This document shows, in pieces, positions 52,526 through 60,926 of a DNA stretch of 64,000 nt. Under the pieces are notes generated by a model. That model saw nothing but the letters and a program-made list of their open reading frames with translations, searched no databases and was not told the origin of the DNA. This DNA comes from Clostridiales bacterium (GTDB lineage: Bacteria > Bacillota > Clostridia > Saccharofermentanales > Saccharofermentanaceae): NCBI GenBank assembly GCA_017511005.1, contig JAFWLP010000052.1, forward strand, positions 19,262 through 83,261, given 5' to 3'. Both the position numbers and the translations under genes were made by a program. Each line of letters begins with the position of its first letter. The stretch's first letter is position 1.

Positions 52526-52659
52526 TGCCTTATAACTGTTCCTCCAAATAAGATATTATACGCATCAAATAAAATAATCAATAAATTTCAAACAAAAAAT
52601 ATGATATTTATACAAAGAAATTAACAGAAATGACAAAAATCGACGATACTGACAAATCT

Positions 52660-54522
52660 TTACTCGATACCTACTAATTTCATTAGGTACTTAGCATTAG
52701 ATTGTCTGCTTATTCCCGAAGTCAGTTTGTAATCAAAAGTGATCCCCGTATCGGTATAGGTTTCGGAGAAATGGTAGTATCTGATATTGCCGAAGCTCTC
52801 CTCGGTCTTATCGATCATCGCATAATCGTGCGTCGTCATCAGTCCGCATATATACGGTCTTGAAAGCTTCTTCAGGACAGTAAGAGCCCCTTCCGTCCTG
52901 TCGTCCGAATTGGTTCCCCTGAATATCTCATCGATCAGGAAAAGCAGCGGCCTGTTCTCACCTGCGGCACTTACTATTCCGGATATCCTTAAGAGTTCTG
53001 CCTTGAACGTGCTCATGTTCTCTTCAAGACTGTCGACTATCCTCATAGAACTCATGATCCTCATGCGGCCGAGTCTGAGTCTTGAGGCAGGAACCATCCC
53101 GCCGGTCATTGCAAGGACCGTGCAGACACCGACAGTCCTTATCAGCGTAGTCTTACCGGACATGTTGGAACCCGTGATTATCGCGATATCCTTATCGATG
53201 GTAACCGAGTTGCTGACAGCATTAATGTGATCAAGAAGAGGATGGACAATATTCTCACCCTCGAAATATGCATTTTCGGATGCATCGTCAGACTCAACGA
53301 ACTCCGGGAATGAACTCTCCGGAAGTACAAGCCCTGTCTGGGCGGCACACATCAGCGATTCAAGTTCGGCTAAGCTGTCGATATAATAAGGAAGCTCCCT
53401 TCCGCATTTAACAGCCCAGTTTCCCATCAGGAAAGAGATTATGTAATCAAGAGGAATGATCAGGTTAAGTATAAATGCAAACAGGGGCTGGCTTCTCAAT
53501 GCAGCCAGTCTCAATACGGAATCCAGTTCCTTCAGCGATCCGTACGCCCCTTTGGACTTTTCGTCTCCCCTGACGAGCGTTCTGAGAAGTTCATTCTCAA
53601 ACCCGCTTTTCTCAAGCAGCGCATAGAGCTTCAGCATCGTCTTGACCTGCATCGGCATTCCCTCGCAAGCCTTGATGTATCCGTCGTTAAAATTTCGTCC
53701 GATAACCCAGATAATAAGATTAACGATAAGACATACCGGGATCGATGCGGTGCCGTGATCAGGTGAAGCGATAAGAGCAACCGGCACGCAAAGCCAGATG
53801 GCACAGCCTAATATCGCAAGAACGTTTGCAGCCGTCTTTGTTTTCGAACCGTTTTTCGCAAAATCCAGAAGGATCTTCGGGTCCCTGGTCATCTTGCCCA
53901 ATCTTGCCGTAGCCTGATAATCCATAAGGAAGTCCGGTCTTGAGCACAGCTCGGCAACGGCTTCCTGCTTTGCTTTCAGATCTTCAACGGTAATACCCGA
54001 TACATGAGGTCTCAACAGACTCTCCGCAAACTTTCTTCTGCCGAACGAAGTCTCCGAGACGTTCAGAAGCGAGAAAAGCGATTTCTTGCCGAAAAGATCG
54101 AGATCCGCGCAATACGCGTGATCCGGCTCATCGAACTCTCTGCCGTAAAGCCTGTTCTTGGCCAGACCGATATCTTCTGCCCTCTTCAGTCCTTTCACTG
54201 CAATATTTCTAAGACCGCTGAAATCTCCGTTGATCCTTGCGATATATGAGACATTGACCTTGGAAAGCTCATTGAGATAATTGACCTTCTCGATTATGCC
54301 TCCGTGAATGATGCAGAGAACGACAAACAAGATAAAAACAGCAGCGCCCGCATAATAGAGAACCGGCATGTGACCGGCATAACCCCAGATGATAAGCACA
54401 ACCGAACAGACAAAGCTGATCAGTCTCATAAATGAGAAAATGCCGCTCTGCCTTCCGTATTTGGCAAGACCGGCAATTATCACCTTTTCTTTTTGTTCGT
54501 AGAATTTAAGATCTGCTTTCAT
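52660..54522 (-). CDS. Membrane-anchored MutS-family ATPase
   Basis: 620 residues. The C-terminal part is a MutS-type ATPase: Walker A TGSNMSGKTTLIR near 452, LEENMSTFKAEL, Walker B LLFLIDEIFRGTNSDDR and MTTHD. It keeps a MutS lever-like region (ETSFGRRKFAESLLRP) but no mismatch-binding domain I. Hydrophobic helices near 28-75, about 230-265 and about 345-365 make it a membrane protein. It is therefore not a mismatch-repair MutS; known relatives are uncharacterised. It overlaps the sirtuin stop by four bases (ATGA). No SD sequence stands out. Confidence 0.85.
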   Translation of the reverse strand: MKADLKFYEQKEKVIIAGLAKYGRQSGIFSFMRLISFVCSVVLIIWGYAGHMPVLYYAGAAVFILFVVLCIIHGGIIEKVNYLNELSKVNVSYIARINGDFSGLRNIAVKGLKRAEDIGLAKNRLYGREFDEPDHAYCADLDLFGKKSLFSLLNVSETSFGRRKFAESLLRPHVSGITVEDLKAKQEAVAELCSRPDFLMDYQATARLGKMTRDPKILLDFAKNGSKTKTAANVLAILGCAIWLCVPVALIASPDHGTASIPVCLIVNLIIWVIGRNFNDGYIKACEGMPMQVKTMLKLYALLEKSGFENELLRTLVRGDEKSKGAYGSLKELDSVLRLAALRSQPLFAFILNLIIPLDYIISFLMGNWAVKCGRELPYYIDSLAELESLMCAAQTGLVLPESSFPEFVESDDASENAYFEGENIVHPLLDHINAVSNSVTIDKDIAIITGSNMSGKTTLIRTVGVCTVLAMTGGMVPASRLRLGRMRIMSSMRIVDSLEENMSTFKAELLRISGIVSAAGENRPLLFLIDEIFRGTNSDDRTEGALTVLKKLSRPYICGLMTTHDYAMIDKTEESFGNIRYYHFSETYTDTGITFDYKLTSGISRQSNAKYLMKLVGIE

Positions 54523-55514
54523 CCTTTTTCGCTTTCAGGGGATCCGGCCTTTGGGGAAGCTTTGGATGAAGGCTTCTTGGCCGAAGCCTTTTTGGGAGCT
54601 GCAGTTGCCGAAGAAGTTTTGGATCCGGACGCAGCCTTCTTTGCAGCGGTCTTCGCTGAGGTGGTCTTTGCTGTTGCTTTTCCGGTTGCCTTTGAGGCTG
54701 TTGTCTTCTTAGCCGTGGTCTTGGAAGCTGCCGTCTTTCTGGATACTCTCTTCGGAACGCACTTATCCAGAACATCACCGACGTTGTCATGAATGGTGAG
54801 AAGCGCCTTGAGATCCATATAAGTTGAACTCTTATTGATAATGACTATCCTGTCATGCTTAAGGAACTGTGCAAAAGTCGCAGCAGGATAAACGGTAAGC
54901 GAGGTTCCCGCTATGATCATGAGATCGCACTTCTTTACTGCCTTGATAGCATTATCAACATTCTCATGCTCAAGATTCTCTTCGTAAAGGACAATGTCCG
55001 GCCTTACGATGCCGCCGCATCTGTCACAGTGGGGAACTCCCTCCTGGGCAGCGATGTATTCGATATTGAACTTCTTTCCGCAATCCATGCAGTAATTTCT
55101 GAATACGGAACCGTGAAGTTCGATGACGCATTTGCTCCCTGCTTCCTGATGCAGATTATCGATGTTCTGGGTAATGATCGCCTTGAGCTTACCCTGTCTC
55201 TCAAGTCTTACGAGAGCCTTATGTGCCTTGTTGGGCCTTGCATCGGGATAGATGAGCTTACGCTTGTAAAAGTCATAGAAATCTTCAGGATGCTCGATAA
55301 AGAAATCGTGGGCGATGATATCGATCGGTCTGTATTTGGTGCCGCTCTCGGTATTGTAGATACCTGCTCCGCTCCTGAAATCCGGAATGCCGCTCTCAGT
55401 AGATACGCCCGCACCTCCGAGGAATACAATATTGTTAGATTCCGCGATCAGTTGCTTGAGCTGATTTATCTTGTCTTCCCGGACGCTGCCGAATCTGTCT
55501 ATTCTCGTCTCCAC
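54519..55514 (-). CDS. Sirtuin (Sir2) deacylase with a Lys/Ala-rich histone-H1-like tail
   Basis: 331 residues. Residues 1-250 are a complete Sir2 domain: GGAGVSTESGIPDFRS, TQNIDNLH, IELHGS (catalytic His), the zinc CxxC pairs (CMDCGKKF, CDRCGG), RPDIVLYEE and AGTSLTVYPA. It removes acyl groups from Lys using NAD. The last 80 residues are Lys/Ala/Ser/Thr repeats (AAKKAASGSKTSSATAAPKK), like bacterial H1-like DNA-binding tails. The start is GTG at 55514, seven bases after GAGG. It lies between a PH protein and a MutS-like ATPase. Confidence 0.92.
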   Translation of the reverse strand: METRIDRFGSVREDKINQLKQLIAESNNIVFLGGAGVSTESGIPDFRSGAGIYNTESGTKYRPIDIIAHDFFIEHPEDFYDFYKRKLIYPDARPNKAHKALVRLERQGKLKAIITQNIDNLHQEAGSKCVIELHGSVFRNYCMDCGKKFNIEYIAAQEGVPHCDRCGGIVRPDIVLYEENLEHENVDNAIKAVKKCDLMIIAGTSLTVYPAATFAQFLKHDRIVIINKSSTYMDLKALLTIHDNVGDVLDKCVPKRVSRKTAASKTTAKKTTASKATGKATAKTTSAKTAAKKAASGSKTSSATAAPKKASAKKPSSKASPKAGSPESEKG

Positions 55515-55527
55515 TGCCAAACCTCAA

Positions 55528-55983
55528 TCAATGAACATCGATTATGCCGTCACCGTCAAGGTCCACGCCGTCAAGATCACCGTGATCGTGGAATATTCCG
55601 GCCGCACCGAACATTTCCTTGCCTGTGACACGTTTATCGTCTCTTCTCTGCTCGACAAGAGTACTCAGGGCTTTCCTGACTCTGTCGGGAGTCTTGATAT
55701 TCTTTATTTCCAGGACCGGGGTGGTCTTATCTGCGGTAGTAAGAACAACTGATCCAACTCCGAATATCTTCTGCCAGATCGACTGCTTAAAAGACAGATC
55801 CAGGATTCTATATAAAAGGATCTCTTCAGAAACTACGTTAAAGACACCTCTTTTAAAGTAGAACTTATTCGAGCTGAAACTGTAAATAGTGAAGGAAATG
55901 GGCAATCCAAGATATCTTTTTCTGTCCTGCCAGAGAATCTCTTCCTTCTCAGTAAGATTCGTTAGTCTGTCGATCCTGCCCAT
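55528..55983 (-). CDS. Bacterial PH-domain protein with C-terminal Asp-rich calcium-loop-like tail
   Basis: 151 residues. The body is a bPH2-type domain: EEILWQDRKRYLGLPISFTIYSF, FKRGVFNVVSEEILLYRILDLSF and GSVVLTT, with VLEIKNIKTPDRVRKALS ending it. The tail HDHGDLDGVDLDGDGIIDVH has a DxDxDG calcium-binding-loop pattern as in EF-hand or dockerin loops. The start at 55983 fits the promoter at 56029-56058 and a GGGGGG site; a longer frame to 56058 would start inside the promoter. First gene of the PH-Sir2-MutS operon. Confidence 0.8.
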   Translation of the reverse strand: MGRIDRLTNLTEKEEILWQDRKRYLGLPISFTIYSFSSNKFYFKRGVFNVVSEEILLYRILDLSFKQSIWQKIFGVGSVVLTTADKTTPVLEIKNIKTPDRVRKALSTLVEQRRDDKRVTGKEMFGAAGIFHDHGDLDGVDLDGDGIIDVH

Positions 55984-56028
55984 AAAAAGTCCCCCCGGGA
56001 TGTAAGCAAATAGCTTTTCACAATCTAC

Positions 56029-56058
56029 ATTATAATAAAAAACGCATTTTATGTGCAA
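56029..56058 (-). promoter_or_regulatory. Promoter of the PH-sirtuin-MutS operon
   Basis: TTGCAC and TATAAT separated by 18 bases on the minus strand, about 40 bases upstream of the ATG. The rest of the 256-base gap (to 56239) shows no gene or clear structure. Confidence 0.75.
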
Positions 56059-56239
56059 CCAAATCGAAAATGAAACGCAATATTAATATTAGCGGACGTT
56101 TAATCAGCAGTTCCCGCGGCTTATACTTTCCAAAACATTGAACGTTCACTCGTAATAATATGGTTTGAATAACAACTTTTTCTCCCCCTATCGCGAAAAT
56201 ACCGTCCACATCAGCAGAATCAGGCTGCGCGGATCTCTT

Positions 56240-56773
56240 CTATTTTTCATAAAGCTTTTTCTCATAAAGCGAAAAGACGCTTGAGAAGCTTTTGCTCCTT
56301 CTGGCATAAGGATCCGTTTTTCCTTTTGAAACCGGAGAAAAGAACGTGTTATGACTGTACTCCACAGACCTGACCCATTCAGGCTCACCCTGTATCTTAT
56401 TCATCGCGGCATTGAAGTGCTCTTTATCTATCCTGCTAAGGACCGCCCACAACGACCGTGCGCCAGTGCTTGTCGTCGCAGGTGTTCCGCCACCTCCGAC
56501 ATAGATCTTGTTATTGCCAGTACCGTATTTGAAAGAATAGACCGGATTATGCTCGTTGTAGTATTCCAAAACCTTCTGAAGCGAAGACTGCCGTCTCATC
56601 TTCAATATAGCATAAGCCATGGGTTCATCTTCTCCCGTGGTCTTTGTTGCTATCTCTATGAGTTCTTTTTCGCTGATGACAAAACCGATCAACAGTTTGT
56701 ACTTATCGATCCGCTTTGCTCTTCCGAATTGAACGGTATTCGTCTTCTGTATATATGAAGCGGCAAAACACAT
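56240..56773 (-). CDS. Hypothetical protein of unknown family
   Basis: 177 residues, soluble. It begins MCFAASYIQKTNTVQFGRAK and is rich in Lys and Ser toward the end, with a Gly-rich patch IYVGGGGTPA near 90 and a Lys-rich tail. I see no known motif. AGGTGATCAA before the ATG; starts nine bases after the deacetylase-like gene, so it is the last gene of the parE operon. Confidence 0.6.
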   Translation of the reverse strand: MCFAASYIQKTNTVQFGRAKRIDKYKLLIGFVISEKELIEIATKTTGEDEPMAYAILKMRRQSSLQKVLEYYNEHNPVYSFKYGTGNNKIYVGGGGTPATTSTGARSLWAVLSRIDKEHFNAAMNKIQGEPEWVRSVEYSHNTFFSPVSKGKTDPYARRSKSFSSVFSLYEKKLYEK

Positions 56774-56782
56774 TTGATCACC

Positions 56783-58663
56783 TCAGTTCTCCTGCTTTCT
56801 GGCCGGATCGATGATCTGGTTATAATCGAAAAGATCCTTATACGCTTCCCTTGTCAACGTCTTGTAACTCATCATGGCACGGTCAAGATACAGATAGTTG
56901 TCACCATATGTATAGTAAGGTGTGGCGCCGCCTCCAAAGAATATCCTGAATCCGAGATTCTTGTAATAGACTGCCCTGTCATCCGTTCCGTAGATATAGT
57001 TTCCGTTCGGATATACCAGCATATGCACTTCACCGAAAAGGCTCCCTATCTGATCAAGCCATTTCTCCGTATCATCCATGAGGATCTCCTTCTCCGTATT
57101 CCTGCAGTCTTCAATGTACGCATATGTGCAGGATGCAAACTTCCAGCCGTTGTCAGAGAGCGAACTGACGATCTCAGATACTCTTTCCCTGGCAAAATCG
57201 ATATCGTCATTTGACGGGTTGATCATCGCAAGGTTTGCCGCTGACAGAGCTGCGTTTCTGTCCTCTATCTCCCCGGCGGCAACGACATACCCAAAGCAAG
57301 CTTCATGTCCGCTTACGGAGATTATCCCTTTGGCGCCGTCATATGTAAAATCCGGATGTTTCTCGACAAATGTATCAAGGATGCCGATGGATTCCGCCGT
57401 TCTGCTTACTATCGTTTCACCTGCCGAATTCACGTATTCGCCGCACACCTGACCCTCATCATTCAGGACCAGTCTCCTGCACGTTCCGCAGCTGTATGCA
57501 GCGGCATTATACTGCAGGTTCTCAACGACAACGACAAGAGGTTTCTTGCCCTTCGGGACCTTAAGATTGCGTTCGAGAAGGAAAGTCGGATCACTTGCCT
57601 CGATGAGGTTCTCGGGATCGACAAGGACATAATCCCTCTCATAAAGATTCTCGAGGATATTCTCGAATTCGGTCGTCGTAAGATAGAGATCGGTATTGCT
57701 CGAATGGTAACGCCCTGCGAAAGCCGTATCAGTATCCGCGATCAGCGATCTTACGCAGATTACCTCTATCGATCCCCTGTATTCCCTGACCTCACTCGTA
57801 TGTGATGTTGCGGTCAGAAGATTGCCCTTTATCATCTCATCTTCGGGGAAGATGACGGCAAGATCCGAGAAGAGAGTCTCAGCCGAATAGAACTTATATG
57901 TCTGGAGCATATGCTCACCAAGAGTCATCATCGGTTCATACATGTCAGCCTTGATGGCCGAGATCCTGCCTTCGCAATAGTCACCGACGAACCCATCATA
58001 ACTCTCATTTACAAGGGTATATTTCTTGACAGCCGAAATGAAATCGCCTTCGCTCAATGCCTTCTCGGCACTCTGCACATCGCCTGTGGCCGTCTCGATG
58101 TAATCGAGCTCCCTGAGCAGAGGATTTGCTGTTGCAGAGAAATTACCGATCGGTCCCAGCTGCTCGAAAAAAAACATGACGACCGGTTTCTCTATCTTGC
58201 CGAGCAGGAAATCCTCGCTTATCCCGTACATCCTCTCTGATACTACCGAACTCGTAAGTTCCTTCATTGAGTTAAGGAAATTGATGTCACTTGCAGTGAG
58301 TACGTACCGGTTGCTTATGATGTGGTCACAAAGTGAATCAACACGTTCCCGTACGATGCTCTCCATGCTATCCAGCAGCTGTATCCTGTCGGCATTTGAA
58401 TCCTGATCATCGGGCGATGCCTTGAGCACTTCGTCCTGGATCTCACGGTATATCGAAAGAGCATCCGAATAGCGGCCTTCATCGATCGCCTTCTCGAAGC
58501 TCGGAACAGTATCCATCTCATAAGCTTTGGTCCTTCCGACAAATATCAGCGTAACACCGAGAACGATAAGTGCGACACCACATAGAACAGCAGCAATGTT
58601 ATAGCCTCTGCTGTTCTTGCGATCGTCCTCTCCGACGTGATACTCGGAAGAAAATACCGTCAC
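56783..58663 (-). CDS. Polysaccharide-deacetylase-fold membrane protein that has lost its metal-binding residues
   Basis: 626 residues. One N-terminal membrane helix (AAVLCGVALIVLGVTLIFVG) and a large helical region with tetratricopeptide-like segments (about 60-290), then a domain matching the Firmicutes deacetylase pattern (DPENLIEASDP, LVLNDEGQVCGEYV, LDTFVEKHPDFTYDGAKG). Where active relatives have DD in SFDDLNYY, this has VENLQYN near 378; where they have an HxxxH motif (HTWGH), this has CTYAY near 514. So it is probably a pseudoenzyme. GTG start overlaps the parC stop (GTGA). Confidence 0.78.
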   Translation of the reverse strand: MTVFSSEYHVGEDDRKNSRGYNIAAVLCGVALIVLGVTLIFVGRTKAYEMDTVPSFEKAIDEGRYSDALSIYREIQDEVLKASPDDQDSNADRIQLLDSMESIVRERVDSLCDHIISNRYVLTASDINFLNSMKELTSSVVSERMYGISEDFLLGKIEKPVVMFFFEQLGPIGNFSATANPLLRELDYIETATGDVQSAEKALSEGDFISAVKKYTLVNESYDGFVGDYCEGRISAIKADMYEPMMTLGEHMLQTYKFYSAETLFSDLAVIFPEDEMIKGNLLTATSHTSEVREYRGSIEVICVRSLIADTDTAFAGRYHSSNTDLYLTTTEFENILENLYERDYVLVDPENLIEASDPTFLLERNLKVPKGKKPLVVVVENLQYNAAAYSCGTCRRLVLNDEGQVCGEYVNSAGETIVSRTAESIGILDTFVEKHPDFTYDGAKGIISVSGHEACFGYVVAAGEIEDRNAALSAANLAMINPSNDDIDFARERVSEIVSSLSDNGWKFASCTYAYIEDCRNTEKEILMDDTEKWLDQIGSLFGEVHMLVYPNGNYIYGTDDRAVYYKNLGFRIFFGGGATPYYTYGDNYLYLDRAMMSYKTLTREAYKDLFDYNQIIDPARKQEN

Positions 58664-60921
58664 TTCAGGTCATCAAAGCTTACCTGCTTTGCCTCCAATG
58701 AGTTCTCTTTAATGTAGTAACCGATTGCCGGAACCTTGCGGATCCTGTAATATTCGGGATCTTGAACCTCTACTTCCGCAAGACGGGCAAGGGATCTTAA
58801 TACAGAACCTTTTTTCGATACGAGGAGCTGTACGCCCTGTGTCGTTCTCGTCGTCTTAAGCGGGATCAGTGAAGCCTTGAACACTGCAGCCTTATCCAGA
58901 CTGTTGGTGACAATGAGATCGGGATTCTCTTCCTCATCAAGGAGAATGAATCCGATCGCCCTGCTGCCGTCAAAATATGCGTTGACGAGCTTTTTTCTGT
59001 TCTGCTTGGTCTCATATGCCGATATGGGGAATCTCGCAGCCTTGCCATTCTCGAAAGCAATGAAGAGGATGCCCTTATAATCCGTTGTGGATATCATGAA
59101 CATCGGTTTCTCACCGTCTTCCATGCCGAGCTCACTGTTCAGATAATGACCAAGATCACCCGGTTTGGTATCTGAGAAATCGTAAACGTGAGTCTTATAA
59201 AGATTGCACTTATCCGTAAAGATAAGAAGATCAGACTTGTTCTCGCACTCAAAGCCCATAAAGATCTCATCGTCGTCTTTGGTCTTGAGTTCACCCGCAT
59301 TCTGAAGCGACTTCATCGTGTGCTTCTTGAGATAGCCGTGACGCGTAAGCATGAGGTGGAGTCTGTAATCCGGAATAACAGCAGACTCTTCGAAAGTCTC
59401 TGTCTCTTCCATCCCGACAAGCTCAGACTTTCTGGGCTGGCCGTATTTCTCGGCTACTTCTCTCAAAGTCTTGGCTATAAGATTGTTGATCCTACGGGGG
59501 CTCCCCAAAAGGTCCTCGGTATCAGCGATGTCAGCCTTAAGCTTATCCCTGTCGGAGATCCTGTTTAAGATATACTGTTTATTGATGTTACGGAGCTTGA
59601 TCTCGGCAACATATTCAGCCTGCTCTTCATCAATGCCGAATCCCTTCATGAGGTTGGGGATAACATCAGCTTCGAGTTCAGTCTCCCTGATGATCTTGAT
59701 AGCCTTGTCTATGTCCAGAAGAATAACTGCAAGACCGTCTAACAGATGCAGTTTCTTCTTCATCTTATCGAGGTTAAATGAAAGCTCGCGGCAGACGCAT
59801 GTTCTTCTCCACTTAAGCCATTCATCAAGTATCTGGGCAATTCCCATTACTCTCGGCGAACCGTCAATAAGGATATTGAAATTGCATGAGAAAGTATCTT
59901 CAAGCTTTGTGAACCTGAAGAGTTTTGTCATGAGCTGCTCATGATCGGTTCCTCTCTTACAGTCGATGGTTATCTTGAGACCGTCAAGATCTGTCTCGTC
60001 ACGGATATCAGCGATCTCACTTGCCTTCTTGCTCTTAACGAGATCCGCAATGTTGTCGATGATAGCCTCAACGCTTGTGGAATAAGGAATCTCAGTAATC
60101 TCAATAAGGTTCTTTGCTTTATCCACATGATACTTTGCTCTTACCGAAAAAGTTCCTTTACCTGAATCATAGATGGCCTTCATCTGCTCTTTGTTATAAA
60201 GGATCTTACCGCCGCCCGAGAAATCAGGAGCCGGCATGATCTCCAGAAGATCAGTATTCGGATCCCTCATATATGCTTCGGTCGCTGCACATACTTCAGC
60301 GAGATTGAACGAGCAGATATTGGATGCCATTCCGACGGCGATACCCTGGTTTGCATTTACAAGAACTGCGGGGAATGTCGTAGGAAGAAGCGAAGGTTCT
60401 TTAAGCGTACCGTCGTAGTTATCGATCATGTCGACTGCGTCTCTGTCGATACCCTTGAATATCTCTTCACAGATCTTCTCAAGTCTTACTTCCGTATAAC
60501 GCGGAGCAGCACACTGCATGTCTCTTGAATACTGCTTACCGAAGTTTCCCTTTGAATCCACGAACGGATGCAGCAATGAACCGTTGCCTCTGGTAAGTCT
60601 TACCATCGTGTCGTAAATAGCCTGGTCGCCGTGGGGATTGAGCTTCATGGTCTGTCCGACAACATTGGCGGACTTGGTTCTGTTACCTCCCAAAAGGCCC
60701 ATCTTATACATCGTATAGAGGAGCTTTCTGTGTGAAGGCTTGAAGCCGTCGATCTCGGGAATGGCACGTGATACGATGACACTCATCGCATACGGCATAT
60801 AGTTGATCTCAAGCATCTCGGTTATCGGCTGGTCGATAGCCGGCATATCCTTGGCATTGCTGTCAGTAAGCCTTGCCTTAAGTGAATCGGAACTGATGTC
60901 TTCTTTTTTCTTACGTGCCAT
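58660..60921 (-). CDS. parC: Topoisomerase IV subunit A
   Basis: 753 residues. Breaks and rejoins DNA for decatenation. EINYMPYAMSVIVSRAIPEIDGFKPSHRKLLYTMYKMG, the GHYHPHGD-like VVGQTMKLNPHGDQAIYDTMVRL and catalytic Tyr in MQCAAPRYTEVRLEKI; the C-terminal pinwheel region is short. Follows parE by five bases. The start has no strong Shine-Dalgarno site but is the only good ATG. Confidence 0.93.
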   Translation of the reverse strand: MARKKKEDISSDSLKARLTDSNAKDMPAIDQPITEMLEINYMPYAMSVIVSRAIPEIDGFKPSHRKLLYTMYKMGLLGGNRTKSANVVGQTMKLNPHGDQAIYDTMVRLTRGNGSLLHPFVDSKGNFGKQYSRDMQCAAPRYTEVRLEKICEEIFKGIDRDAVDMIDNYDGTLKEPSLLPTTFPAVLVNANQGIAVGMASNICSFNLAEVCAATEAYMRDPNTDLLEIMPAPDFSGGGKILYNKEQMKAIYDSGKGTFSVRAKYHVDKAKNLIEITEIPYSTSVEAIIDNIADLVKSKKASEIADIRDETDLDGLKITIDCKRGTDHEQLMTKLFRFTKLEDTFSCNFNILIDGSPRVMGIAQILDEWLKWRRTCVCRELSFNLDKMKKKLHLLDGLAVILLDIDKAIKIIRETELEADVIPNLMKGFGIDEEQAEYVAEIKLRNINKQYILNRISDRDKLKADIADTEDLLGSPRRINNLIAKTLREVAEKYGQPRKSELVGMEETETFEESAVIPDYRLHLMLTRHGYLKKHTMKSLQNAGELKTKDDDEIFMGFECENKSDLLIFTDKCNLYKTHVYDFSDTKPGDLGHYLNSELGMEDGEKPMFMISTTDYKGILFIAFENGKAARFPISAYETKQNRKKLVNAYFDGSRAIGFILLDEEENPDLIVTNSLDKAAVFKASLIPLKTTRTTQGVQLLVSKKGSVLRSLARLAEVEVQDPEYYRIRKVPAIGYYIKENSLEAKQVSFDDLK

Positions 60922-60926
60922 TTATA

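Noticed and set aside
54855-55628. Plus-strand 257-codon frame opposite the sirtuin
   Set aside because: Antisense to a complete Sir2 domain with all motifs; no start site or family signature.
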